Origin: Gammaproteobacteria bacterium
GTDB taxonomy: Bacteria > Pseudomonadota > Gammaproteobacteria > UBA4575
Assembly: GCA_029253965.1 (NCBI GenBank)
Contig: JAQWYM010000061.1
Span: 1-37,281, forward strand
Direction of reading: 5' to 3'
DNA length: 37,281 bases
Shown: piece by piece, positions 17,091 to 25,437 of the stretch
Layout of the letters: each line of letters starts with the position of its first letter
How positions within the stretch are numbered: position 1 is the first letter of the stretch
Notes under the pieces: generated by a model
The model's database searches: none
What the model was told of the DNA's origin: nothing
What the model saw: the letters and a program-made list of their open reading frames with translations, nothing else
Translations under genes and position numbers: made by a program

Positions 17091-18503
17091 CTAGGGTGCC
17101 ACTCCGTCACTGTACTCATACATCTGAAGTTCTTGAATCTTCCGCGTCAGTGTATTGCGTCCCCAGCCCAATAGTTTGGCCGCTTGTTGTCGCTTACCGC
17201 CTGATTTCCTCATTGCTACTTCAATCAAGGTGCTTTCAAACTGCGCAACCGCGTCACTTAAAATATCTATCTCGCCACCATCGAGCTTTTGCTCAGCCCA
17301 TAATGTGAGTTGCTTTTTCCAGTCGCCATTAGTCTCAATTTTAATCTTATTGTCACGCAGATCATTCGGCAGGTCTTCCATGTGAATGGATTTACCCGAT
17401 GCCATCACTGTCAACCAACGTGCCACGTTCTCTAACTGACGTACATTACCGGTCCAGTCTAGCTTACTCAAATGTAGCGTTACTTCAGGCTCTAAGAGTT
17501 TACCTTCAACACTCAGTTCACTGGCTGCTGACTGTAGAAAATGTTTTAACAAGACAGGGATATCCTCACGGCGCTCACGCAATGCAGGTACTTGAATACG
17601 AATAACATTAAGCCGATGCATTAAATCTTCACGGAACTGGCCCTTCTCTACTAAGGTCGCTAAGTCCTGATGAGTCGCGGCAATAATACGTGCATCAACA
17701 CTAATAGACTCATGGCCACCGACTCGATAGAACTGACCTTCAGAGAGTACACGCAGCAGACGCGTTTGTAGATCAGCTGGCATATCACCAATTTCATCTA
17801 AAAATAAAGTCCCTCCATCTGCCTGTTCAAAACGGCCACGACGTAGTGTTTGTGCGCCAGTAAATGCACCTTTCTCATGCCCGAATAATTCGGATTCAAG
17901 TAGATCTTTTGGTATCGCCGCCATGTTCAAGGCGATAAATGATTTTTTCTTTCGCACTGAATGTGTATGTAAAGCCTTGGCTACTAATTCTTTACCGGTA
18001 CCTGTTTCACCATTTATGAGGACTGTAATACTAGAAAGGGAAAGCCTACCAATGGCACGAAAGACTTCTTGCATCGCCTGTGATTCACCGATGATTTCAG
18101 GTGTTTCCGCGATCACAGTATTTTCACTTAGACCCTCACTATCATCCACGCAGGCACGTCTAGAGAGTTCAACCACTTCATTCACATCAAAGGGTTTAGC
18201 TAAATATTCAAAGGCACCATTTTGATAAGCAGTCACTGCATTATCCAAGTCGGAGTGAGCTGTCATAACAATAATTGGCAGCTCTGGATTTTGTGTTTGC
18301 ACTTTTTTTAAAAAATCCAAGCCATCCATACCCGGCATTCGAATATCGGTAATGATAAGTTTTGGAACACTCACAGATAATGCCTGCATGGCACTTTCTG
18401 CCTCCTCAAAAGTAGTCACCTCAAAATCTGCTTTCGTTAGCGCACGATCAAGAACCCAACGAATTGACTGATCATCGTCGATAACCCACACATCATTTTT
18501 CAT
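17091..18503 (-). CDS. glnG: Nitrogen regulator NtrC (sigma-54 activator)
   Basis: This 470-residue response regulator has three domains. The receiver (about 1-120) has phospho-acceptor D53 in TDIRMPGMDG. The AAA+ domain (about 138-370) has the Walker A GETGTGK at 165-171, the sigma-54 contact loop GAFTGA at 212-217 and GGTLFLDEIGDM. A Fis-type helix-turn-helix lies at the C-terminus (KRQQAAKLLGWGRNTLTRKI). When phosphorylated by NtrB it activates nitrogen-starvation promoters. It lies 21 bases after glnL on the same strand; NtrC-type sites occur upstream of both glnL and glnA in this window. Confidence 0.97.
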   Translation of the reverse strand: MKNDVWVIDDDQSIRWVLDRALTKADFEVTTFEEAESAMQALSVSVPKLIITDIRMPGMDGLDFLKKVQTQNPELPIIVMTAHSDLDNAVTAYQNGAFEYLAKPFDVNEVVELSRRACVDDSEGLSENTVIAETPEIIGESQAMQEVFRAIGRLSLSSITVLINGETGTGKELVAKALHTHSVRKKKSFIALNMAAIPKDLLESELFGHEKGAFTGAQTLRRGRFEQADGGTLFLDEIGDMPADLQTRLLRVLSEGQFYRVGGHESISVDARIIAATHQDLATLVEKGQFREDLMHRLNVIRIQVPALRERREDIPVLLKHFLQSAASELSVEGKLLEPEVTLHLSKLDWTGNVRQLENVARWLTVMASGKSIHMEDLPNDLRDNKIKIETNGDWKKQLTLWAEQKLDGGEIDILSDAVAQFESTLIEVAMRKSGGKRQQAAKLLGWGRNTLTRKIQELQMYEYSDGVAP

Positions 18504-18524
18504 CTTATGTATTCCTTTATTACC

Positions 18525-19580
18525 CTAGTGCGCATCGATTGGTAGGAGGATGCGAAATTCTGTCTGCCCTGGCTCTGAGTCAAACTCAATCAGACCGTTG
18601 TGTCGGTTGATAAGCATTTGTGAGATGGCCAAGCCTAGACCACTGCCATCAGACTGACCTGAGACCATGGGGAAAAATATTTCATCTCTAATCTCATCAG
18701 GCACACCAGGCCCGTTATCAATAATGCTGATACAGGCGACTAACTTATAAAGTTTGCTCGCGATTGTATGCCGCCTTAAGACTCGTGTTTTAAATATAAC
18801 CATGCCATTCCCGGCCAATGCCCGAATCGCATTACGCGTGATATTTAAAACAGCTTGAACTAATAAGTCTCGATCTAGCTTTATCTCAGGAATGCTTGGA
18901 TCGTAATCAAAACGCAGTGTTATAGACTCTGCATTTTCAATGGCTGTCAGCCCTAAGACATGTTGCAAAACTTCGTGAATATTATGGAACTGCTTGTTCG
19001 GTACCATATTCGGCCCAAGCATTTGGTCGACTAATTTATGCAGGCGATCCGCCTCTTTGATAATAATCTTGGTGTATTCAACGAGTTCAGAATCGTTTAA
19101 TTCATTTTCTAATAACTGGGCTGCACCACGCAAACCACCTAATGGGTTCTTAATCTCATGAGCTAAGCCACGGACAATATTATGCGCTGCCTTATGTTCA
19201 TGAATTAAGGAACTATCTTTGCTGATCTTTAGATGTCTATCTAACGAACTGAGCTCCACTAATGCCCTGCTCTTGCCACCTTCTGTCAATGGGTTGATGG
19301 CGCATGCCACAGTGATTTCAGTGTTATTTGATAAACTTAAGACCAATTCACGCTCTGACCACGCGGAGACTGATTGGAATGATTCTGCGACTAATTCCAG
19401 CAGCGTGTGCTCACCTTTGGACAATAGTGAGGAGAACAACTCGTTTTCAGCGCGATTCAAGCTGACATTGAACATGGTCTCAGCCGCTAAGTTCATAAAC
19501 TCAATGCGTTGCTCAGCATTTATCAAAACGATAGCCGCAGCTTGATGCTCGATAATGGTGGCGTATAAATGATCAGACAT
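18525..19580 (-). CDS. glnL: Nitrogen sensor histidine kinase NtrB
   Basis: This is a 351-residue cytoplasmic kinase with no membrane segment. A PAS-like N-terminal domain (about 5-115) precedes the H-box VRGLAHEIKNPLGGLRGAAQ with His141, then the N-box NITRNAIRAL, the G1 box DNGPGVP and the G2 box GSGLGLAI. By family, PII (GlnB) switches it between NtrC kinase and phosphatase according to nitrogen supply. It follows glnA on the same strand after a 310-base gap with a terminator and an NtrC-type site, so it is probably expressed both by readthrough and from its own promoter. Confidence 0.96.
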   Translation of the reverse strand: MSDHLYATIIEHQAAAIVLINAEQRIEFMNLAAETMFNVSLNRAENELFSSLLSKGEHTLLELVAESFQSVSAWSERELVLSLSNNTEITVACAINPLTEGGKSRALVELSSLDRHLKISKDSSLIHEHKAAHNIVRGLAHEIKNPLGGLRGAAQLLENELNDSELVEYTKIIIKEADRLHKLVDQMLGPNMVPNKQFHNIHEVLQHVLGLTAIENAESITLRFDYDPSIPEIKLDRDLLVQAVLNITRNAIRALAGNGMVIFKTRVLRRHTIASKLYKLVACISIIDNGPGVPDEIRDEIFFPMVSGQSDGSGLGLAISQMLINRHNGLIEFDSEPGQTEFRILLPIDAH

Positions 19581-19592
19581 AACCTTATCTAT

Positions 19593-19607
19593 GCAATTTC
19601 CGAACCA
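19593..19607 (-). promoter_or_regulatory. Possible -24/-12 (sigma-54) element in front of glnL
   Basis: The minus strand reads TGGTTCGGAAATTGC, with GG and GC separated by exactly 10 bases and the TTGC end intact; CA after TGG is replaced by TT. If used, transcription would begin within a few bases of the glnL ATG (19580), giving an almost leaderless message. That makes its role doubtful, so I give it modest weight. An NtrC-type site lies about 190 bases upstream. Confidence 0.35.
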
Positions 19608-19764
19608 ACATGCTCTTAAAGCTGGTCTCTTTGATGGATTTTATAAGAATGCTTTAAAACTGAGCTATTCACAGCTTTTAGGCTTATTTTCAAAACAAGT
19701 GGGCGGTTAATATTTTGTAACTGTATTTATTTCTATCGCTATCTTATATCGAACCATTAATTTT

Positions 19765-19781
19765 TGCACTGTTTTGGTGCA
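19765..19781. promoter_or_regulatory. NtrC-binding site between glnA and glnL
   Basis: TGCACTGTTTTGGTGCA is an almost exact match to the enteric NtrC site (GCAC, 7 bases, GTGC, with flanking T and A). In E. coli an NtrC site in the same gap represses the glnL promoter. The rest of the 310-base gap 19581-19890 holds the terminator at 19813-19841 and the possible -24/-12 element; I see no gene in it. Confidence 0.75.
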
Positions 19782-19812
19782 TCTCTACTGCGAGGAACTT
19801 TCCTTTAGACAA

Positions 19813-19841
19813 AAAAAAACGCCCCATAAGAGCGTTTTTTT
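19813..19841 (-). terminator. Intrinsic terminator after glnA
   Basis: A/T-flanked hairpin: AAAAAACGC-type arm at 19813-19822 pairs with GCGTTTTTT at 19832-19841 over a 9-base loop. On the minus strand a T-run follows the stem, 50 bases past the glnA stop. The symmetry could work on both strands. It probably attenuates transcription from glnA into glnL-glnG. Confidence 0.85.
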
Positions 19842-19890
19842 CGTCCTCCACAAAACGTGAAGGAGCAGCCATATTCTTTTTTAAGAAATA

Positions 19891-21300
19891 TTAGCAGCTG
19901 TAGTACATTTCAAACTCGACAGGATGTGTTGCCTGACGCAGCGCAGTCACTTCTTCCATCTTCAAATTAATGTAAGCGTCGATCATGTCGTCTGTAAAAA
20001 CACCGCCATTAGTCAAGAATGCACGGTCTTCGTTGAGCGCAGCTAGAGCTTCGTCCAAAGAGGCCGCTACTTTTGGAATCGCAGCGTCTTCTTCTGGTGG
20101 TAAGTCATACAGGTCTTTATCCTGTGCTGCACCTGGATCAATCTGATTTTGGATGCCATCAAGGCCTGCCATCATCATCGCTGCAAAGGTTAAGTATGGG
20201 TTAGCTGCAGCATCACCAAAACGCACTTCAATTCGACGCGCTTTTGCATTCGCTTCGAAAGGGATACGAATCGAAGCTGATCGGTTACGTGCTGAGTAGG
20301 CCAACATGACTGGCGCTTCAAAACCTGGGACCAAGCGTTTGTAACTGTTCGTAGAACCGTTAGCAAAGGCATTAATCGCTTTAGCGTGCTTTAAGATACC
20401 ACCGATGTAGTACAAGGCCGTCTGTGAAAGGTTACCGTAGCCATCACCAGCAAATAGGTTTTCACCGTCTTTAAATAGCGATTGGTGAACGTGCATACCG
20501 CTGCCGTTATCACCGACTAAAGGCTTTGGCATGAAGGTCGCTGTTTTACCGTAATTATGCGCAACATTTAACACCGCATACTTCAATATTTGGTTTTGAT
20601 CAGCACGCACAGTCAATGTGTCGAATCGTGTTCCAATTTCACACTGGCCGGCAGTGCCTACTTCGTGATGATGTACTTCAACCTCAACACCCATCTCTTC
20701 TAGTACTTGGCACATGGCGCCACGGACGTCTTGTAATGAATCAACCGGAGGCACTGGAAAGTAACCACCTTTGACACTTGGGCGGTGACCCGTATTACCG
20801 TCTTCATACTGTTTATTGGTATTCCAAGACGCTTCGTCTGAATCGATAGCAAATGAAGCACCACCGATGCTGTTATTCCAGCGCACATCATCAAATACAA
20901 AGAATTCTGGCTCAGGACCAAAATAAGCTGTGTCAGCAATTCCGGTGCTATTTAAATAAGCTTCTGCGCGCTTAGCTACTGATCGTGGATCGCGTTCGTA
21001 ACCTTCCATAGTGGTTGGCTCGAGAATGTCGCAGCGAAGAATTAAGGTAGAGTCAGCAAAAAATGGGTCCATAACAGCGGTAGCCGCTTCTGGCATCAGC
21101 ACCATGTCAGACTCATTAATTCCTTTCCAGCCTTCTATAGAAGAACCATCAAACATTTTACCGTTCTCAAACACTGCTTCATCAACCGTACTTGCCGGCA
21201 CAGTTACATGATGCTCCTTACCCTTTGTATCGGTGAAACGGAAATCGACGTATCGAACGTCGTTATCACTAATCATTTTTAAAACGTCACTGGCGGACAT
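19891..21300 (-). CDS. glnA: Glutamine synthetase type I (adenylylatable)
   Basis: GlnA (469 residues) condenses glutamate and ammonia to glutamine with ATP as a dodecamer. Marks include FDGSSIEGW (about 50-58), EPEFFVFDD, the [13 protein letters not shown]/metal loop, and the adenylylation site Tyr398 in [11 protein letters not shown] placed the start at 21300 ([10 protein letters not shown]): it has AGGAG 8 bases upstream and gives exactly the length of the E. coli enzyme. A longer in-frame reading from 21498 would pass through the sigma-54 promoter and an NtrC site. Expression is expected to be NtrC/sigma-54 dependent. Confidence 0.98.
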   Translation of the reverse strand: MSASDVLKMISDNDVRYVDFRFTDTKGKEHHVTVPASTVDEAVFENGKMFDGSSIEGWKGINESDMVLMPEAATAVMDPFFADSTLILRCDILEPTTMEGYERDPRSVAKRAEAYLNSTGIADTAYFGPEPEFFVFDDVRWNNSIGGASFAIDSDEASWNTNKQYEDGNTGHRPSVKGGYFPVPPVDSLQDVRGAMCQVLEEMGVEVEVHHHEVGTAGQCEIGTRFDTLTVRADQNQILKYAVLNVAHNYGKTATFMPKPLVGDNGSGMHVHQSLFKDGENLFAGDGYGNLSQTALYYIGGILKHAKAINAFANGSTNSYKRLVPGFEAPVMLAYSARNRSASIRIPFEANAKARRIEVRFGDAAANPYLTFAAMMMAGLDGIQNQIDPGAAQDKDLYDLPPEEDAAIPKVAASLDEALAALNEDRAFLTNGGVFTDDMIDAYINLKMEEVTALRQATHPVEFEMYYSC

Positions 21301-21386
21301 CGAGTCACTCCTAAATAAATTAAATTCAAATCTACAGGCCATGGCTGCGATACGCACTCCACCCTGCTTTATTCCTCTATACTTAA

Positions 21387-21401
21387 GCACAATACGTGCC
21401 A
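21387..21401 (-). promoter_or_regulatory. Sigma-54 (-24/-12) promoter of glnA
   Basis: The minus strand reads TGGCACGTATTGTGC: TGGCACG is a perfect -24 element, GG and GC are separated by 10 bases, and only one T of TTGC differs. The predicted start near 21376 leaves a leader of about 75 bases before the glnA ATG. Two NtrC sites lie about 95 and 125 bases upstream, the usual enhancer distance. Confidence 0.8.
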
Positions 21402-21463
21402 TAGCAGAAGGTAGCCTACTAGAGCCATTTTTGGAAGCCTCAGAGCTAAAATGCTCCGCTTGA

Positions 21464-21510
21464 CGCACCAATAAAGTGCAGCCACACTCAAGCTGCACTT
21501 TATTGGTGCG
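21464..21510. promoter_or_regulatory. Paired NtrC enhancer sites forming a 19-bp inverted repeat
   Basis: CGCACCAATAAAGTGCAGC (21464-21482) and its exact complement (21492-21510) are separated by 9 bases. Each arm contains an NtrC dyad of the form GCAC, 7 bases, GTGC. Centres at 21472 and 21502 are 30 bases apart, about three helical turns, so two NtrC dimers would sit on the same face of DNA. In E. coli glnA the two strong sites are also about three turns apart. Position relative to the -24/-12 element indicates the glnA enhancer. Confidence 0.85.
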
Positions 21511-21572
21511 GTTTCCAGCTCAATCACTCATCCTACTATGCTCAATAGCAAATCAATACCTTGTACAGTACT

Positions 21573-21590
21573 TGTAATGGGTGTCTCACA
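21573..21590 (+). promoter_or_regulatory. GacA-box-like dyad upstream of the putative small RNA
   Basis: TGTAAT, 6 bases, CTCACA matches the GacA/UvrY upstream activating sequence TGTAAG-N6-CTTACA at 10 of 12 defined positions with exact spacing. It lies about 80-90 bases before the proposed start of the GGA-rich RNA, roughly where Gac boxes occur before rsmY/rsmZ genes. The AT-rich stretch 21601-21660 between them should hold the core promoter, but I cannot choose one -10 box. Tentative. Confidence 0.45.
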
Positions 21591-21664
21591 AAAAACAGCA
21601 TGATTATTTCGCATTAAGTAAAAAATACCTTAAACTAATCTTGTGTTATTAATATTTATTGCAA

Positions 21665-21830
21665 TCACTGTCACAAGTGCATGTACAGGACCAGGAAGGC
21701 CCTCTAAATAACACATCAGGAAGCGTCTCCCCATGGATTGGGGCTGTTTCGACAAGGATGTCGAATAACAGGAACCATTGAACGCTTCAGCGCCCTCGAC
21801 AATGACAAATATCAGGCGAAGCTCAGAAAA
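21665..21830 (+). ncRNA. Putative CsrA/RsmA-sequestering small RNA (CsrB/RsmY/RsmZ type)
   Basis: Within 86 bases there are six GGA motifs, at 21688, 21694, 21719, 21735, 21756 and 21771 (first base). Two lie in hairpin loops: CCCCA-TGGAT-TGGGG (21729-21743, perfect 5-bp stem) and TTCGACA-AGGA-TGTCGAA (21748-21765, perfect 7-bp stem). The second contains ACAAGGATGT, the best CsrA-binding sequence known from in-vitro selection. Other motifs (ACAGGA, CAGGAAGC) resemble RsmY repeats. A GacA-box-like dyad lies upstream. Ends are estimated: 5' end from the AT-rich promoter region, 3' end from a bulged stem at 21784-21822. No T-run terminator is visible, and the glyQ promoter begins at 21832. Confidence 0.55.
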
Positions 21831-21831
21831 G

Positions 21832-21861
21832 TTCACACCTAGGCGGTAGATAGCTTACAAT
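21832..21861 (+). promoter_or_regulatory. Candidate sigma-70 promoter of glyQ
   Basis: TTCACA (21832-21837) and TACAAT (21856-21861) each match consensus at 5/6 and are 18 bases apart. Transcription would begin near 21868, leaving a leader of about 22 bases before the GTG at 21890. This separates glyQS expression from the GGA-rich RNA upstream. Confidence 0.5.
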
Positions 21862-21889
21862 CCTACGCTTTATAGCCAATTTTAATCCC

Positions 21890-22789
21890 GTGAGCGCAAC
21901 TACCAGCTTTCAACAACTCATTCTAACTCTGCAGCAGTATTGGGCCCAACAGGGCTGCAGCCTGCTCCAACCTCATGACCAGGAAATGGGGGCAGGGACG
22001 TTTCATAACGGCACCTTCCTCAGAGCCATTGGCCCTGAACCCTGGCGTGCGGCTTATCCACAGCCTTGTAGAAGACCGACAGATGGGCGATACGGTGAAA
22101 ACCCAAATCGCTTACAGCACTACTATCAGTTTCAGGTCATCCTCAAACCGTCACCTGAGAACATTCAGGAGCTGTACCTAGACTCATTACGTGAGCTAGG
22201 CATTAATCCGCTAGAGCATGATATTCGTTTTGTTGAAGATAACTGGGAGTCACCCACCTTAGGTGCCTGGGGTATTGGTTGGGAAGTTTGGTTGAACGGC
22301 ATGGAAGTTTCGCAGTTCACCTATTTCCAACAGGTGGGTGGCTTAAGTTGTAAGCCAATAAGCGGTGAGATTACCTATGGTTTAGAACGCCTAGCCATGT
22401 ACCTACAGGGTAAGGAAAGTATTTATGACCTGCGTTGGAATGATAGCGACACACATCCCATAAGCTACGCTGATATTTTTTTACAAAGCGAGATTGAACA
22501 GTCTAAATATAATTTTGATGAGGCCAACACCGAGCTCTTATTTAGTGCCTTTGATGCCAATGAAAGTGAATGCCTTCGATTATTAGAAAAAGAGCTCTCC
22601 TATCCGGCTTATGAACGCATCCTCAGCGCTTCACATCTGTTCAACTTATTAGATGCTCGTCAGGTCATTTCGGTTACCGAGCGGCAACAGTTTATTTTAC
22701 GCATTCGCACGCTGGCTCGAGAAGTCGCACAAAGTTTTCTTGCTAGCCGTGAACGCTTAGGCTTTCCTTTGCTTAAGGAGCCATCATGA
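21890..22789 (+). CDS. glyQ: Glycyl-tRNA synthetase alpha subunit
   Basis: This is the 299-residue catalytic subunit of the bacterial alpha2beta2 glycyl-tRNA synthetase. The class II core is clear: [14 protein letters not shown] (about 10-23), the [23 protein letters not shown] block, and [32 protein letters not shown]. The GTG start gives the usual N-terminus. Its stop overlaps the glyS start as ATGA, which helps equal synthesis of both subunits. Confidence 0.98.
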   Translation: MSATTSFQQLILTLQQYWAQQGCSLLQPHDQEMGAGTFHNGTFLRAIGPEPWRAAYPQPCRRPTDGRYGENPNRLQHYYQFQVILKPSPENIQELYLDSLRELGINPLEHDIRFVEDNWESPTLGAWGIGWEVWLNGMEVSQFTYFQQVGGLSCKPISGEITYGLERLAMYLQGKESIYDLRWNDSDTHPISYADIFLQSEIEQSKYNFDEANTELLFSAFDANESECLRLLEKELSYPAYERILSASHLFNLLDARQVISVTERQQFILRIRTLAREVAQSFLASRERLGFPLLKEPS

Positions 22790-24900
22790 GTGAATCACAC
22801 TCTTTAGACGCGCACGATCTATTAATTGAGCTTGGCTCTGAAGAATTGCCACCAGCAACATTGAGCCAACTCAGTCAGGCCTGGCAAGAAGCCTTAGCTG
22901 AGCAGTTCAAACAACAGGGTTTAAGTTTTAAGCAGATTACTGCTTATTATACTCCGCGTCGTTTAGCCGTCATCGTAGAGCAGCTAGCTGCTCGTCAAGA
23001 AGATCAGACGATTGAGCGTCGAGGACCTGCACTAAAAGTTGCCTTTGATGACGCAGGCAATCCAAGCAAAGCCTTACTGGGTTTCTGCAAATCCTCGGGG
23101 CTAAGCGTTGAAGAGCTGCAAGAGATTGAAACTGATAAGGGTACGTGGCTGTATGCAAAGAGCCAACGCAAAGGCTTAGCCATCGATGATCTAATCGAAG
23201 ATATTATTGCAAAGAGCTTGGCTGCTTTACCTATCCCAAGGCCAATGCGTTGGGGTGCCGGTGAGCATGAATTCATTCGACCATTGCACTGGCTAACCTT
23301 ACTCTATGGAGAACGTGGTCTTGCTTGCACTATTAAGGGCATAAGCGCCGACTGCATTACTTATGGCCATCGCTTCCATGCACCAGCAGCGATCACACTC
23401 AAACATCCTTCTGACTATACTTCAGCACTTGCTGCAGCTCAGGTGATTGCTAACTTTGATCAGCGTAAACAATCTATCCTAGATCAACTTGAAAGCATCT
23501 GCAGTGACCTGGGTGCTGTTTTAGATTATGAAGACAGTCTCCTTAATGAGGTCTGTAACCTAGTCGAATACCCTAATGCAATTCTTGGTCAGTTCGATGC
23601 TAAGTTCCTCAATATTCCTGAGGAAGTTTTAGTGGTGACCATGCAAGAATCACAGCGTTATTTTCCACTATATCGCAAACAAGATCATCGTTTGCTGCCT
23701 CAGTTCATTACCATTGCCAACATTAAGAGCATACGCCCCGAAGTAATTTCGCAGGGCAATGAACGTGTTATTCGGCCACGCTTTGAGGATGCAGAATTCT
23801 TTTGGCAGCGCGATAAGACACAAAGTCTTGAGAGCCGAGTCGACAAACTAAACGGCCTATTATTTGAAAAGAAGCTAGGCAGTATTGCTGATAAGGGCAA
23901 ACGAAGTGCTGAGATTTCAGTTGTACTGGCCACAACATTTGGTATTGATGCTGAACTAGCAGAACGCGCTTGCATGCTTTGCAAGTGTGATCTTGTCACA
24001 GAAATGGTCACTGAATTTCCAAAACTGCAGGGCATCATGGGGCGTTATTACGCGCTACATGATGGCGAAGAAGCATCATTAGCAGCAGCCATTGAAGAGC
24101 ATTACTGGCCATTAAAGTCGGGTGCAAAAATTCCTAGTAGTAAACTAGGACAGATCGTTGCATTAGCCGATCGTATAGACAGCCTGCTTGGTATTTTTGC
24201 TAGCGGTAAAAAGCCGTCTGGCGTGAAAGATCCTTATGCACTCCGCAGAGCCGCCTTAAGTTTAGTGCGCATCAGTATTGAAGCTGAACTGGAATTCGAT
24301 CTCCATCAGTTATTACATAAAGCAGCCAGCCTGTTACCAGAGTCATTACAAACAGGTGAGCTAGTAGATGATGTCGAAGCCTTTATTCTTGAGCGCATGC
24401 GTGGCTATCTGGTCGAACAGGGCTTAAACAAAGATTGCTTTGAGGCGGTGCTTGCGAGTCGTGCAAGCCTGACCAGCACTGCTGCATCACTGAACCTGTT
24501 TGATTGTTATCAGCGCAGCTTAGCCGTCTCTAATTTTCGCTCTAGGCCAGAGGCTGCCAGCCTCGCTGCATCTAATAAGCGTATCGGAAATATTCTGAAA
24601 AAAACTGATGTCAGTGACCTTGTTACTTTAGATGCTGCGGCGTTAAGCAGTCCTATTGAACAAAGACTTTGTTCAAGCCTTGATGAGATTGAAACTAATG
24701 TTGAGGCGATGGTGCAGCAACAGCACTATACCGAAGCCTTGCAGACACTGGCCCAACTTAAAGATGATATTGATAACTTTTTTGAGGAGGTTATGGTGAT
24801 GCATGAAGACCCCAGTATCAGAGCTAATCGTATTGCACTAGTTACACGTGTACACAAACTCTTCACAGCCGTTGCGGATATTGCGCTACTGCAGGTTTAA
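22786..24900 (+). CDS. glyS: Glycyl-tRNA synthetase beta subunit
   Basis: The 704-residue beta subunit binds tRNA-Gly and is needed for full synthetase activity. Family marks: [12 protein letters not shown] at about 12-23, [39 protein letters not shown] and the C-terminal anticodon-binding region with [19 protein letters not shown]. Length is normal. Translation is coupled to glyQ (ATGA) and gmhB follows after 3 bases. Confidence 0.98.
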   Translation: MSESHSLDAHDLLIELGSEELPPATLSQLSQAWQEALAEQFKQQGLSFKQITAYYTPRRLAVIVEQLAARQEDQTIERRGPALKVAFDDAGNPSKALLGFCKSSGLSVEELQEIETDKGTWLYAKSQRKGLAIDDLIEDIIAKSLAALPIPRPMRWGAGEHEFIRPLHWLTLLYGERGLACTIKGISADCITYGHRFHAPAAITLKHPSDYTSALAAAQVIANFDQRKQSILDQLESICSDLGAVLDYEDSLLNEVCNLVEYPNAILGQFDAKFLNIPEEVLVVTMQESQRYFPLYRKQDHRLLPQFITIANIKSIRPEVISQGNERVIRPRFEDAEFFWQRDKTQSLESRVDKLNGLLFEKKLGSIADKGKRSAEISVVLATTFGIDAELAERACMLCKCDLVTEMVTEFPKLQGIMGRYYALHDGEEASLAAAIEEHYWPLKSGAKIPSSKLGQIVALADRIDSLLGIFASGKKPSGVKDPYALRRAALSLVRISIEAELEFDLHQLLHKAASLLPESLQTGELVDDVEAFILERMRGYLVEQGLNKDCFEAVLASRASLTSTAASLNLFDCYQRSLAVSNFRSRPEAASLAASNKRIGNILKKTDVSDLVTLDAAALSSPIEQRLCSSLDEIETNVEAMVQQQHYTEALQTLAQLKDDIDNFFEEVMVMHEDPSIRANRIALVTRVHKLFTAVADIALLQV

Positions 24901-24903
24901 AAT

Positions 24904-25434
24904 ATGATGCGCGCAGTAATCATAGATCGTGATGGTGTTATTAATCACAATCGTCCTGACTACGTAAAAAAGGCTACCGAGTGGCATGCCATCGATGGTA
25001 GTTTGGAAGCCATCGCGCGTCTCTCCCAAGCAAAATTTAAAGTCTTTATTGCAAGTAACCAAGCGGCCATTGCCCGTGGTTTATTTGATCATTCTGATCT
25101 ACACCGAATTCATCGCAAAATGCTGCATGAACTGGAAGCCTTGGGTGGTGATGTTGATGGCTTTTTTTTCAGCCCAGTACTTCAAGGCGCCTGCCGCAAA
25201 CCAAATCCAGGCATGCTCTTGGACATCGCTTCTCGTACGGGTATTAAACTGACTGAGACACCTTTTATTGGTGACAGTCTGAAAGACCTGCAAGCAGCAG
25301 AACGTGCTGGCGCTATTCCTGTGTTGGTACGTACAGGTAACGGTTTGCAAACTTTAGCCCAGCCTGAAATGCCAAAAGACGTTAAGGTCTTTGATAATCT
25401 CTCACTTGCTGTTGCTCACATACTTCATGAATAA
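24904..25434 (+). CDS. gmhB: D-glycero-beta-D-manno-heptose-1,7-bisphosphate 7-phosphatase-like
   Basis: This 176-residue HAD-family phosphatase acts in ADP-heptose synthesis for LPS core. The nucleophile motif is DRDGVIN (D8, D10), motif II is ASNQAAIARG, motif III CRKPNPGM and motif IV FIGDSLKDLQAA. Position after glyS and before plsC is typical of GmhB. The zinc loop is reduced: where E. coli and Pseudomonas have CPH...CDCRKP, this protein reads SPVLQGACRKP, keeping one cysteine, and it is shorter than the 191-residue E. coli enzyme. It could be a related HAD phosphatase, but the neighbourhood favours gmhB. ATG codons at 24904 and 24907 are both possible. Confidence 0.85.
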   Translation: MMRAVIIDRDGVINHNRPDYVKKATEWHAIDGSLEAIARLSQAKFKVFIASNQAAIARGLFDHSDLHRIHRKMLHELEALGGDVDGFFFSPVLQGACRKPNPGMLLDIASRTGIKLTETPFIGDSLKDLQAAERAGAIPVLVRTGNGLQTLAQPEMPKDVKVFDNLSLAVAHILHE

Positions 25435-25437
25435 GCC

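Noticed and set aside
21301-21498. 67-residue N-terminal extension of GlnA from an ATG at 21498
   Set aside because: The extension spans the sigma-54 promoter and an NtrC site; the ATG at 21300 has a good ribosome-binding site and gives the exact family length.
21571-21590. Strong claim that a GacA homologue controls this promoter
   Set aside because: The dyad has two mismatches and no gac gene is in the window; kept only as a tentative site.
21665-21830. SRP RNA or tmRNA in the glnA-glyQ gap
   Set aside because: The SRP-conserved GGAAGCAGCC-type loop and the tmRNA tag/acceptor ends are absent.
21630-21836. 68-codon minus-strand reading across the glnA-glyQ gap
   Set aside because: No family resemblance and no ribosome-binding site; the opposite strand shows the GGA-hairpin RNA pattern.
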